Source: Gammaproteobacteria bacterium (GTDB lineage: Bacteria > Pseudomonadota > Gammaproteobacteria > Steroidobacterales > Steroidobacteraceae). From it: a stretch of DNA of 44,795 nt. Positions within the stretch are counted from its first letter, which is position 1. Each line of letters starts with the position of its first letter. The notes under the pieces are model-generated. The model had not been told where the DNA came from, did no database searches, and saw only the letters and a list, made by a program, of their open reading frames with translations. The stretch spans positions 1-44,795 of the forward strand of contig JASHPX010000313.1 in assembly GCA_030037905.1 (NCBI GenBank). Reading direction: 5' to 3'. This document shows positions 15,044-22,836 of the stretch, in pieces. A program made the translations under genes and the position numbers.

Positions 15044-15790
15044 ATGAAATACCCCAATTGGCTACGCACAGCGGCAGTCATCGCAGCAGGCTCGCTGCTG
15101 ATGACCATGAGTATTCAAGGTACGGCGCTGGCACGTGGAGGTGGCGGCGGCCACGGCGGTGGCTTTGGCGGCGGCTTTGGCGGCGGCCACGCTGCATTTG
15201 GCGGTCGGGGCTTCGGCGGCGGCTTTGCGGGCCGAGGCTTTGCCGGCCGAGGCTTTGCCGGCCGAGGTTACGGTCGCTACGGCTATGGTCGCTATGGCTA
15301 TGGCTATGGCTATGGCTATGGCGGCTGGGGATGGGGACTCGGTCTGGGACTGTGGCTCTCGGTACTGCCCTGGGACTACGAGACGCTGTGGTGGGATGGG
15401 ATCCCGTACTACTACGCCGATGACGCCTACTACACCTGGGATCCGCAGGTCGAACAGTACGAGCAGGTGCAGCCGCCGGCACAAGTGGCACAAGAGGCCA
15501 CGCGACAGCCGCCGGCGGCGACTGAGCTGTTCGCGTATCCGAAGAATGGCCAACCCGAACAGCAGCAGGCCACTGATAAGGCGCAATGCCGCGCCTGGGC
15601 GCGCGGACAGAGTGGCTACAATCCGGCCGATGCCGCCACCGAAGCGGCACCAGCCGCCACGGCACCAGCAGCCACGGCGCCAGCGGTCACGGCCAATGAG
15701 CCGCCGGCGAATCCTCAATTTGCAAAGCGCGCCGATTACCTGCGTGCCGAGGCGGCTTGCCTGGAAGGCCGCGGCTATAGCGTGCGCTGA
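15044..15790 (+). CDS. Secreted Gly/Tyr-rich protein (DUF6515-like)
   Basis: 248 residues with a signal peptide (MKYPNWLRTAAVIAAGSLLM to TALAR). A low-complexity block of about 70 residues follows (GGG/GFGGG, three FAGRG units, then RYGYGRYGYGYG). The C-terminal part has YETLWWDGIPYYYADDAYYTWDP, a QPP linker, TELFAYPKNGQPEQQQATDKAQC and, at the end, RAEAACLEGRGYSVR. The WxGxPYYYxxxxYY and AYPxxGQxxQQxxxDxxxC blocks occur in periplasmic or outer-membrane-associated proteins of the DUF6515 type, whose role is unknown. The two cysteines could form a disulfide. The RBS is AGGTGA before ATG 15044. The operator upstream suggests envelope-stress regulation. Confidence 0.75.
   Translation: MKYPNWLRTAAVIAAGSLLMTMSIQGTALARGGGGGHGGGFGGGFGGGHAAFGGRGFGGGFAGRGFAGRGFAGRGYGRYGYGRYGYGYGYGYGGWGWGLGLGLWLSVLPWDYETLWWDGIPYYYADDAYYTWDPQVEQYEQVQPPAQVAQEATRQPPAATELFAYPKNGQPEQQQATDKAQCRAWARGQSGYNPADAATEAAPAATAPAATAPAVTANEPPANPQFAKRADYLRAEAACLEGRGYSVR
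15221..15321 (+). repeat. In-frame tandem repeats in the Gly-rich gene
   Basis: Three consecutive 15-bp units starting GGCTTTGC (15221, 15236, 15251; the last two identical) encode GFAGR. They are followed by a run of GGCTATGGTCGC/GGCTAT units encoding G-Y/R repeats. All unit lengths are multiples of 3, so slippage would alter protein length without a frameshift. Confidence 0.7.
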
Positions 15791-15801
15791 ATGCGTTGCA
15801 T

Positions 15802-15822
15802 CGCGATCTCAGTGGGATCGCG
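15802..15822 (+). terminator. Weak hairpin after the Gly-rich gene
   Basis: CGCGATC and GATCGCG form a 7-bp stem with a 7-nt loop, 11 nt after the stop codon. No T-run follows, so intrinsic termination would be weak at best. Confidence 0.35.
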
Positions 15823-15890
15823 CGGTCGTCGGGAATCTCTCGCCTGAGAGTTGCCGCAAATCTCTCGACCGGGAATTTGCTGAGAATTTC

Positions 15891-15933
15891 TTAATCGAGC
15901 GCTAACGCGTCTCTAATCGGCGCGGCGTGCAAT
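15891..15933 (+). promoter_or_regulatory. Triple 11-bp repeat operator and -10 of the lipoprotein gene
   Basis: TTAAT (15891), CTAAC (15902) and CTAAT (15913) at exact 11-bp steps. TGCAAT (15928-15933) follows exactly 10 bp after the last repeat. All three half-sites equal those before the response-regulator gene at 863-889, making these two the strongest copies. Confidence 0.6.
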
Positions 15934-16022
15934 AGCTCCCACGGTAACAACATTCGTTGCGCATCCCGGCATCGATTCCGCGAATTGCGCCGGGCCATGC
16001 TCCAACGCCGAGGAGATTCACG

Positions 16023-16736
16023 ATGAATAGCGAGCTCTGCAACCCAACACCCGGCGGATCTTCCACGCAATCCTGCGCACGCGTGCAGCGCCCGCGCGAC
16101 GCGCGACGGCTCTCGGGCTGGCGCGCGCTGACGAGCGCCGTCGCAGTCGCGGCCGCATGCATGGGCGTTGCCGCGTGTGCCGCCGCCGCTCCCTACGCTG
16201 CCGACAACCCGGATCACCTGGCCGCCGCTGAGCTCTCGCAGGTCGCCGGCATCTGCCACAACGTGCTCGGCCTGTCGCCCTCCGAGCGTCTCACCAGCGG
16301 CACCTGGCCCGGCGATGTGCATCTGGCCCCGGTGACGAGCCACTATCAGGGCTGCATCACCAGCCTGTCGGACTCGCTGCAACAGGCTGGCACCGCGTCC
16401 GCGGCTCAGAGCGCCGATGCCGACTGCCGCGCGCGAGGTCTCGCATCCGGCAGTCCCGCTCTCGCGCTGTGCGTGCTGCGTGAGGAGCAGCGGCCGGATA
16501 CGGCACGCTCTGCGCCCATCGCCTCCGCGCCCATTGCCACGAGCGCAGGCTCCCCAAGTCCACGGGCAGGAGCGGTTCCCGTCGGCTCGTTCTTCTACGC
16601 CTCGGGCGACGAAACCGTGCGCCGCGAGCAACAGGCGTGCGCCAGTCTGGGTTTCGAGCCACCCTACGGACAGTTCGCCAGCTGCGTGCGCAACCTGCAG
16701 GCGACGTTCTTCGCCATCGACAATCCGATCGAGTGA
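16023..16736 (+). CDS. Putative lipoprotein with C-x-LG motifs, unknown function
   Basis: 237 residues from ATG 16023, which has GAGGAG upstream (an earlier in-frame ATG lacks this). A basic N-terminal region, hydrophobic helix (ALTSAVAVAAACMG) and VAAC lipobox-like site suggest export, perhaps as a lipoprotein. The mature part carries regularly spaced cysteines: ICHNVLGLSPSERL, HYQGCITSL, DADCRARGL, ALCVLRE, and C-terminally QQACASLGFEPPYGQFASCVRNL. The repeated pattern C-x3-G...F-x2-C-V-x2-L suggests two related helical modules held by disulfides. I do not recognise a named family. The strong repeat operator upstream places it with the sigma factor and the Gly-rich protein in one regulon. 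Confidence 0.6.
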   Translation: MNSELCNPTPGGSSTQSCARVQRPRDARRLSGWRALTSAVAVAAACMGVAACAAAAPYAADNPDHLAAAELSQVAGICHNVLGLSPSERLTSGTWPGDVHLAPVTSHYQGCITSLSDSLQQAGTASAAQSADADCRARGLASGSPALALCVLREEQRPDTARSAPIASAPIATSAGSPSPRAGAVPVGSFFYASGDETVRREQQACASLGFEPPYGQFASCVRNLQATFFAIDNPIE

Positions 16737-16744
16737 GCCCGCGG

Positions 16745-16770
16745 GGCCGGCCGGTGAGCACCGGCCGGCC
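16745..16770. terminator. Perfect hairpin between convergent genes
   Basis: A 12-bp perfect inverted repeat (GGCCGGCCGGTG / CACCGGCCGGCC) with a 2-nt spacer lies between the stops of the plus-strand lipoprotein gene and the minus-strand sulfate-binding gene. It is a plausible bidirectional terminator, although without a T-run. Confidence 0.6.
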
Positions 16771-16781
16771 TTCCTGCAGCG

Positions 16782-17816
16782 TCAGTAGAGCTGGTCGAAC
16801 AGCCCGCCGTCGTCGAAGAACTCTTTCTGGACCTTGCGCCAGCCGCCGAAGGCGCTGACGTTGACCAGCGTCAGATGCGGAAAGCGCGCGGCATAGCGCG
16901 CCTGCACCGCCGGATCGATCGGCCGGTAGAAGTTCTCGGCGATGGTCTGCTGCGCGGCCGGCGTGTACAGGAAGCGTAGGTACGCCTCGGCGAGTTGCTC
17001 GGTGCCGTGGCTGCGGGCGTTCTTGTCCACGACGGCCACCGGCGGCTGCGCGAGCATGGAGATCGACGGCACGACGATCTGGAAGCTACCCGGACCGGCC
17101 TCCTTGATCGCAAGGAACGCCTCGTTCTCCCAGGAGAGCAGCGCATCGCCCAGATGCTCTTGTGTGAACGCGAGCGTCGAGGCACGCGCGCCGGTGCTGA
17201 GTACGACGACGTGGCCGTAGAGCGCCTTGAGGTAGGACTTGATCTGCCCCTGGTCGCCGTGATAGGTGCGTTGCGCATACGCATACGCTGCCAGGAAGAT
17301 CCAGCGAGCGGCGGCGGAGGTCTTCGGATTGGTCGTGATCACGCTGACACCCGGCCTCACCAGATCATCCCAGTCGACGATGTGCTTGGGATTGCCGTTG
17401 CGCACGAGGAATACGATGGTCGAGGTATACGGCGTGCTGTCGTTCGGCAATCGACCTTGCCAGTCGGCCGGCAGCAGCCCGGCCTGATCGTGCAGCGCGT
17501 CGATATCGGAGGCCACGCCCAGGGTGACGACATCGGCAGGCAGGCCGGCGATCACGGCGCGTGCCTGAGCAGACGAGCCGTTATGCGACATCCGGATCGT
17601 GACCGACTGCCCGGTCTTCTGCTTCCAGTAGGCCTCGAACTGCCGATTGATCTGCGCGTAGAGCTCGCGCGTGGCGTCGTAGGAAACGTTCATCAGCGTC
17701 TGTCCGCCCGCGGGCGCTGCCAGCGCGGCCGGCGGTGCGGCGCCGCCCAGCAGCAGCGCTGCCAGCAGCGCGACCGCCGCGCGCGCGGATGATCGGCATA
17801 AATCGTTTGCGTGCAT
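16782..17816 (-). CDS. sbp: Sulfate/thiosulfate ABC-type periplasmic binding protein
   Basis: 344 residues with a signal peptide ending in ALAAP. The mature part starts LMNVSYDATRELYAQINRQF, the diagnostic opening of Sbp/CysP proteins. It continues with MSHNGSSAQARAVIAGLPADVVTL, NPKTSAAARWIFLAAYAYA (the family has NPKTSGGARW) and HLGDALLSWENEA. It should bind sulfate in the periplasm, but no CysTWA-type permease or ATPase gene is in the window. It either uses a transporter encoded elsewhere or has a sensory/porin-coupled role. It lies 80 bp after a porin gene on the same strand, probably co-transcribed. Confidence 0.9.
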   Translation of the reverse strand: MHANDLCRSSARAAVALLAALLLGGAAPPAALAAPAGGQTLMNVSYDATRELYAQINRQFEAYWKQKTGQSVTIRMSHNGSSAQARAVIAGLPADVVTLGVASDIDALHDQAGLLPADWQGRLPNDSTPYTSTIVFLVRNGNPKHIVDWDDLVRPGVSVITTNPKTSAAARWIFLAAYAYAQRTYHGDQGQIKSYLKALYGHVVVLSTGARASTLAFTQEHLGDALLSWENEAFLAIKEAGPGSFQIVVPSISMLAQPPVAVVDKNARSHGTEQLAEAYLRFLYTPAAQQTIAENFYRPIDPAVQARYAARFPHLTLVNVSAFGGWRKVQKEFFDDGGLFDQLY

Positions 17817-17871
17817 CGGTGCGCCTCCAGTTGGACCCTCGCTGAGCGCTCATCTAGCGCTCAGGCCAGGT

Positions 17872-17911
17872 GACTTCAGAGCGAGTACTGCGACTTCAGA
17901 AGGAGTACTGC
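17872..17911. repeat. 20-bp tandem duplication at the porin 3' end
   Basis: Two adjacent 20-bp units beginning GACTTCAGA and ending GAGTACTGC (17872-17891 and 17892-17911) differ at two bases. The second unit encodes the porin's final QYSF-stop; the first is an untranslated copy just beyond the stop. Confidence 0.75.
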
Positions 17912-19125
17912 GTGTAGATGCCCACCTCGCTGAACTGACCGCTGGTCTTGATGCCGGTGCCGGCGACGGCGGTGCCGCCGATAGTGTACGAGGCATTGCC
18001 GTCGGCGCCGGCGATGGTGACGCTGCCATCGGTCACCTCCTCATGCTTGTAGACCAGCGCCAGATCGAGCGTCGGGAGGACCTCATAGGACGCACCGAAG
18101 TTGTAATAGCGGTCCTGGAGATTCGGATCGTAGTCCTTGCTGAGCTTGGAGTCGTCGTAGCGCCCGAACACCGACCAGCGCCTCAGGAAATTATAGGAGG
18201 CCCAGGCGGAGTAGCCATCCGCGTCATTGCTGACGACCGTGCCGGTCGGATCCTTCGCCGTAGCATTGGTCGCCACCACGACTCCGCCCGGGCCTGACAG
18301 CACCCCGGTGCTGGGGTTCGCGGTCTTGTAGTTCTTGGCGTTGTAGTATTCCCCGCCGAGGCGGAACTGGTTGGTAACCACCGCGGCGGTCAGGTCAAAG
18401 CGCGTGGCGGTGTTGCTGGCGAGATCCGCGGTGGTCTGCGTGATCTGCCCCAGATGTCCGCTGTAGAGGCCGGCGCCGAAGTTCAGCCAGGCGAGCGGCT
18501 TGACGATGAAGGCGCCATCGAAGTCCACGTCCTTGGTGCGCGTCGGATCCTTGTAGCCGCCGCCGTTGAGCCCCGAGACCGAGTAGCTGAAGATGCCGTT
18601 GCCGCCGGCGATACCGCTGGCATTGACTCCCCAGTCCGCGCTGTTGGCGAAGCCGAGCCGCTCGACCTCGGTCTTCTCGATGTAGCGATAGCCGTAGAGA
18701 TTCTGTACGAACGTGATCCACGGATCGTTGTAGGAGCCGGCGTGAACCACGAATGCGTCGTTGACGTGTGCCTGCAGGTAGAGCAGCTTGATGAACAGCT
18801 CGGTGACCCCGCCGCTATTGCTGGTCGTGCTGTTGGTGTAACCCGTGCCCGACGTGCTGCTGATGTACTGTGCGTCGGTGGTCAGATTGGCCGACCAGAC
18901 GTTGTTGAAGGTGTGATCGACGATCAGATAGGCACGCTTGATGTCGAAGCCCACGCCGGTCGGCGCGACATCGTTGCCGTTCTGCTGCTCGTCGATATCA
19001 CTGACATCGGCGTACACCAGGCCGCCGATGGTCGTGTTGGCACCGACGTCGGCCGCCCTGGCCCCTGTGGCCGCGCCCAGGCCCGCGGCCGTCAGCGCCG
19101 CTGCCAATAGAATCCGCTTGTACAT
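17896..19125 (-). CDS. Outer-membrane porin (OprO/OprP-like)
   Basis: About 409 residues from ATG 19125 (MYKRILLAAALTAAGLG; an upstream in-frame start would add 16 residues before the signal peptide). After the signal peptide (cut near ARAAD) the protein is a 16- to 18-strand-like beta-barrel ending in ...YTQYSF, the C-terminal aromatic required for BAM recognition. Blocks such as GFDIKRAYLIVDHTFNNVWSANLTTDAQY, HAGSYNDPWITFVQNLYGYRYIEKTEVERLGFANSADWGV and RWSVFGRYDDSKLSKDYDP resemble phosphate-selective OprO/OprP-type porins. Its position next to the sulfate-binding protein and YeiH argues for sulfate or organosulfur anions as cargo. A pair of 17-bp direct repeats lies 120-180 bp upstream. 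Confidence 0.82.
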   Translation of the reverse strand: MYKRILLAAALTAAGLGAATGARAADVGANTTIGGLVYADVSDIDEQQNGNDVAPTGVGFDIKRAYLIVDHTFNNVWSANLTTDAQYISSTSGTGYTNSTTSNSGGVTELFIKLLYLQAHVNDAFVVHAGSYNDPWITFVQNLYGYRYIEKTEVERLGFANSADWGVNASGIAGGNGIFSYSVSGLNGGGYKDPTRTKDVDFDGAFIVKPLAWLNFGAGLYSGHLGQITQTTADLASNTATRFDLTAAVVTNQFRLGGEYYNAKNYKTANPSTGVLSGPGGVVVATNATAKDPTGTVVSNDADGYSAWASYNFLRRWSVFGRYDDSKLSKDYDPNLQDRYYNFGASYEVLPTLDLALVYKHEEVTDGSVTIAGADGNASYTIGGTAVAGTGIKTSGQFSEVGIYTQYSF

Positions 19126-19244
19126 TAATTCGTGCTCCCAGATCGGTTGATTGTCGCCCGGCCCCGCGCGCACCCGCGTGCGATGAGCACGACGAGTCCC
19201 GCGCGCTGCTTCCCACGGGCACGACCATGGTGCGGGACGTGTCA

Positions 19245-19304
19245 GTCACAAATCGGTATCGAAACGGTCACGACACGGTCGGGATCGGTCACAAATGGGT
19301 ATGC
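19245..19304. repeat. Pair of 17-bp direct repeats upstream of the porin
   Basis: GTCACAAATCGGTATCG (19245-19261) and GTCACAAATGGGTATGC (19288-19304) are spaced by 43 bp, about four helical turns, in the 305-bp gap between the porin and the small CxxC gene. The spacing and position suggest a regulator binding site on one helix face. No consensus I know matches. The rest of the gap (19126-19430) shows no gene. Confidence 0.45.
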
Positions 19305-19430
19305 GCCTGGTGACAACGCCGTGACAGGCGCCGACTGCGGCCGTCAGCGAACGCCGACAGGCCGCGATGGATCGCTTCTATCAGTCGCTGATCGGGTGCG
19401 GGTGCTGCCGATGATCCTTTCGCCGACGCC

Positions 19431-19685
19431 TCACTCAGCGACCTCGCACGCCTGCCAGCTCGCGCAACGAGCAGAGCCCCCCACGTAGCGATCGTGCACG
19501 CTGCAGAGTCCATCGGCGGCGCGCACCGCCGCGTACGCGGAGCTGAGGGTCTCGAGCCCCGGCAAGCGCGCCTCGAGCTGGCGTGGCCCGTTCGCGAAGT
19601 GCCGGCACGAGGCGCAGCCGCTAACGCCGGCAGGGCCGGCCGTTGCCTGCCGTCGCCTGCCCTTGCCGTGGGATGTCTGCCTCAC
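19431..19685 (-). CDS. Small cysteine-rich protein coupled to YeiH
   Basis: 84 residues from a GTG that overlaps the YeiH stop (GTGA). There is no other usable start, so the N terminus is tentative. After a basic leader the conserved-looking core is SGCASCRHFANGPRQLEARLPGL, then LSSAYAAVRAADGLCSVHDRYV and SARCASWQACEV. The CxxC plus later Cys and His residues could bind a metal or form disulfides. There is no signal peptide or helix. I do not recognise a named family, but the C-x2-C...GLCxxHDRY arrangement looks like a real small conserved protein rather than chance translation. Translational coupling argues for joint function with the YeiH-type transporter. Confidence 0.55.
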   Translation of the reverse strand: MRQTSHGKGRRRQATAGPAGVSGCASCRHFANGPRQLEARLPGLETLSSAYAAVRAADGLCSVHDRYVGGSARCASWQACEVAE

Positions 19686-21088
19686 CGGAGACCATTCCAG
19701 AAGTGACTGAAAATTTGCGTCGAGAGAACGAAGCCCAGGACCACGTTGAACGCCACGCCGATGCTGAAGGCATAGAAGGGTCGGGTCCCCACCGCCGCCA
19801 GCTCGCGCACGCGCGTCGTCAGACCTATGCTCAGGAACGCGAAGGTGAAGGCCCAGGTGCGCAGCACCTGGATGGGCGCGACCAGGGCCGGCTGCACGGA
19901 GTGCTGGTAGGCGGCATAGCTGTAGCCTCGGGTGACGAACGTGACCAGCGCCGAGGCCACCACGAATCCCAGGACGAACTTGGGGAAGCGCCGCCAGATC
20001 TCCCCGGCGCGCGTGCGCGTGTCGACGCCGGTCGGCTCCCAGCGGGTGGTTGCCACGACGGACAGGACGAATGCCCAGACACCGATCCAAATGTCGCGCC
20101 CGATGACCTTCATGAGCGTGAAGGCGTTGACGGCCGCGTCGGCGCTGCCGGCGATGCCGGGCACGTGGCCCGCGTAGCCACCGTAGGCTTGAGCCGCAGC
20201 GAGACCTGCAGCATCGGCAAACTCGGAGGTACCGATCCAGGCGCCTGCCACGCCCGTGGACAGTCCCAGGGAGCGCGACAGCAGCGGCAGCACGAAGATC
20301 ATGACGATCGCCCACAGCACCACGAGAGAGATGGCGATGGAGGCATCCTGGCGCCTGGCGCCCACCGCGCCCGCCACGGCGATCGAGCCGGAGACCCCGC
20401 AGATCGCCCCGCCGCTACCGAGCACCGCAGCGAGTCGCTGGTCCAGGCCGAAGAAGCGCCCCGCCGCGTAGATGACGGTGAAGGTGAGAACCGAAACGAT
20501 CCCGGCCTGCACGATCGCAACTGGTCCGGCCCACGCGAGCAACGTCAGTGGCAACCCCGCGCCCAGCAGCACGATGCCTGTCTTGATATAGAACTCCACG
20601 CGAAAGGCGGCATCGGCACTCCTCGGCAGGCCCACGGTGTTGGAGATCAGCAGGCCCACGAGCAGCGCCAGCAGCGGTGGCTCGAGGTTGTAGCGCGAGG
20701 CCTCGGCCCATTGGCCGATGAAGTACAGCGCGAGCGCGCCGGCGTAGACGATCAGGAACCAGGGCAGGAACTGTCGCCAGCGGATACCCAGGGACGCCGC
20801 GCCGATACCGAGCAGCAGCGCCCACAGCGCGAACAGCGCCACATATTGCGCGGCATGCGTGCGCAGCTGCGCGAGCACCTCGGCGAGGTGCGTCCACTTG
20901 CGCGGCGCGATCGCGATCCAGGAGATGCTTGCGCCGCTGGCGAATAGCGCCGCCGCCACGGCCACGAGGCCGAGCCCTATCCAGATGGCCCACCAATCTT
21001 CCTTGCCCAGCAGCCCCGGGCGCGCAGTGCGGCCGGATGCCCTCGGCTGCGAGAGTGGTGCACCGGAATGTTCTGCGATTTCCGTCAT
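19682..21088 (-). CDS. yeiH: YeiH/UPF0324-family putative sulfate exporter
   Basis: An inner-membrane protein of roughly 468 residues with at least ten helices. Blocks diagnostic for the YeiH (Cons_hypoth698) family are LLALLVGLLISNT, FYIKTGIVLLGAGLPLTLL, LAAVLGSGGAICGVSGSIAVAGAV, GTSEFADAAGLAAAQAYG and RDIWIGVWAFVLSVVATTRWE. Members are annotated as putative sulfate exporters, some controlled by CysB-like or sulfur regulators; direct transport evidence is thin. Start 21088 (MTEIAEHSG) follows GGACGGG. An in-frame ATG at 21130 is the alternative. It lies downstream of the rhodanese and FAD/NAD(P) genes in the same direction. Confidence 0.85.
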   Translation of the reverse strand: MTEIAEHSGAPLSQPRASGRTARPGLLGKEDWWAIWIGLGLVAVAAALFASGASISWIAIAPRKWTHLAEVLAQLRTHAAQYVALFALWALLLGIGAASLGIRWRQFLPWFLIVYAGALALYFIGQWAEASRYNLEPPLLALLVGLLISNTVGLPRSADAAFRVEFYIKTGIVLLGAGLPLTLLAWAGPVAIVQAGIVSVLTFTVIYAAGRFFGLDQRLAAVLGSGGAICGVSGSIAVAGAVGARRQDASIAISLVVLWAIVMIFVLPLLSRSLGLSTGVAGAWIGTSEFADAAGLAAAQAYGGYAGHVPGIAGSADAAVNAFTLMKVIGRDIWIGVWAFVLSVVATTRWEPTGVDTRTRAGEIWRRFPKFVLGFVVASALVTFVTRGYSYAAYQHSVQPALVAPIQVLRTWAFTFAFLSIGLTTRVRELAAVGTRPFYAFSIGVAFNVVLGFVLSTQIFSHFWNGLR

Positions 21089-21226
21089 GAGTGTGCCCGT
21101 CCATTGGCGCGCGCGTTGAGTGGTGGACATCCGCGGCGGAGCGCCGTACCCGGCGCATCGTGCGGGGGGCTGCAGGCGACGGAGCGCTCCGCCGCGGTGT
21201 CCGATTCGAAACTCGTAGTCGTCAGC

Positions 21227-22732
21227 TTAGCCACGGGCGGTAACCGCGTCGGTGAGCACCGCGTGACAAACCGGTGAGTGGGAGTCCAACGCCGCAGGCC
21301 GCTGGCGCGCGGGCGCCGCCGGCGACATCGCCGCCGATAGGCTCGTGGCGAGCACCGTCGCGAGCTCGCCCACCCGCAGGCGCAGTTCGCCGACCGCGGT
21401 CGCCTCCCAGTACTGAGCCCGCAACATGGGTCCGACATAGAACAGGCTCGTCGCTAGCTGTCCCTGTGCGTCGACGAGTACGCCATGGGGGCCGGTGCGC
21501 ACGCCCAATCCAGTCGCATCCGCAGACGCCAACCCCTCATCGAGCAGCTGACGCCACAGCGGGTCGGCGCTCGACGCGAGCGCATGATCCACGCCGCTGC
21601 ACTCGATGACCCGATCGACCCACAGCTCCTGCAGATCGAGATGCCCGCGCCTGCGCCACAGCGCCACGAGACGCTCGCCGTCGGCGCAGAGCTGCACGAC
21701 GCTGCCGGCGCGCACGCGCAACTGACCGCTCTGCCGCAGGGCCGCGAGGCGCCGGGCGATCACCGGCGGCATGCGGTGGCGGTGAATGTCCCAGTAGATT
21801 CTTGCGTGCCGCAGGAACCGGCGGCGCTCGGGCTCGCTCATGCCCTGCCAGAGCAGCGGCGCCACTTCGCGCACGCGCGTGATCGCCTCGCGCCAGTCCC
21901 CGCCACGCTGTTGCACCGTTTGCACGAGCAAGCGCACTGCCCGCAGCATCTGCCGCGCAGTCGGTCTCGCCAGGCGGCGGCGCAGGTCCACCTCCGGCTC
22001 GAGTACCGCATCGAACGCCACTGTCTGCGCCGTAGGCAGCAGGCCATGGCGCGATAGCGCGAAGATGTGCACATCGGGATTGCGCGCCACGGCCGCGAGG
22101 GCCACATCCACCATCGTCAGACCCGTACCGATCAGCAGCACGGCCCGGTCGGAGGGCGCGACCGCAGCGTCCCTGTAGGCATCGCGCACGTAGGCGCGAT
22201 GATCGAGCACATCGGCGGCATACGCGGGGACTGCGGGAACCGGATAACCACAGGCGAGCACGACCTGGTCGGCGAGCAACGCGCGTTGCTCGAGCGTCAC
22301 GCACAGCCTCCCGGAGGTGGAATCGGGACGCACTGCACTGACTTCACCGCGCAGGCTGTCGAGTCGGATCCAATCTGCGGCGGCCAGCCGCGCGAGCCGC
22401 AGACGCTCCCGCAGGTATTCTCCGTACAGCTGTCGGGGCAGAAAACTGTGGGCGTGTGCCCGCGGCAGCCGCCGGCGCGCGAAGCGGACCAGCTGGGTGG
22501 CATCCTCCGGATCCGCCGACATGCGAGCGGCCGGTACATTGAGCAGATAGGGATACGCGTGCGGCGCGAACGCAACGCCGCAGCCGAGCTGATCCCGCCG
22601 CTCCACCAGCACCAGGTGCGTCGGCGCCGCGGGCGGATGCTGCAACAGGTTTACCGCCAACATCGTGCCGCAGTAGCCACCCCCGATGATGACGATGATG
22701 CGCGGCGGTGTGCTGCTCGCTGCCAAGGCCAT
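21227..22732 (-). CDS. FAD/NAD(P)-binding oxidoreductase-like protein
   Basis: 501 residues from MALAASSTPPRIIVIIGGGYCGTML. The N-terminal Rossmann motif GGGYCG (17-22) and acidic end VLVERR bind FAD. A second dinucleotide motif, VLLIGTGLTMVDVAL, follows at about 200, and the central LNVPAARMSADPED block is typical of the NAD_binding_9 / FAD-NAD(P)-binding family. Homologues accompany siderophore, thiol or nitrogen/sulfur modules, and the electron acceptor is not known. The C terminus (VGPMLRAQYWEATAVGELR) matches the family end. It is probably co-transcribed with the upstream rhodanese (105-bp gap) and the downstream YeiH gene. No signal peptide, so cytoplasmic. Confidence 0.82.
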   Translation of the reverse strand: MALAASSTPPRIIVIIGGGYCGTMLAVNLLQHPPAAPTHLVLVERRDQLGCGVAFAPHAYPYLLNVPAARMSADPEDATQLVRFARRRLPRAHAHSFLPRQLYGEYLRERLRLARLAAADWIRLDSLRGEVSAVRPDSTSGRLCVTLEQRALLADQVVLACGYPVPAVPAYAADVLDHRAYVRDAYRDAAVAPSDRAVLLIGTGLTMVDVALAAVARNPDVHIFALSRHGLLPTAQTVAFDAVLEPEVDLRRRLARPTARQMLRAVRLLVQTVQQRGGDWREAITRVREVAPLLWQGMSEPERRRFLRHARIYWDIHRHRMPPVIARRLAALRQSGQLRVRAGSVVQLCADGERLVALWRRRGHLDLQELWVDRVIECSGVDHALASSADPLWRQLLDEGLASADATGLGVRTGPHGVLVDAQGQLATSLFYVGPMLRAQYWEATAVGELRLRVGELATVLATSLSAAMSPAAPARQRPAALDSHSPVCHAVLTDAVTARG

Positions 22733-22836
22733 GGCGCTCAGCGTAGGGCGCCACCGGTAGCAAGTCGGTAGCAAGCGGGTAGCGGCCGCGTCACGCCCGT
22801 GGCAGGCGCATGCTTCATGCTGCGCTCGCGCGCATC

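Noticed and set aside
15829-15890. Possible riboswitch before the lipoprotein gene
   Set aside because: The GGGAATCTCTCG and CTGAGAG stretches look riboswitch-like but do not form the glycine aptamer core, and they lie upstream of the predicted promoter.
19190-19225. Weak sigma-54-like GG-N10-GC before the porin
   Set aside because: Several mismatches in both elements; far poorer than the three sites reported.
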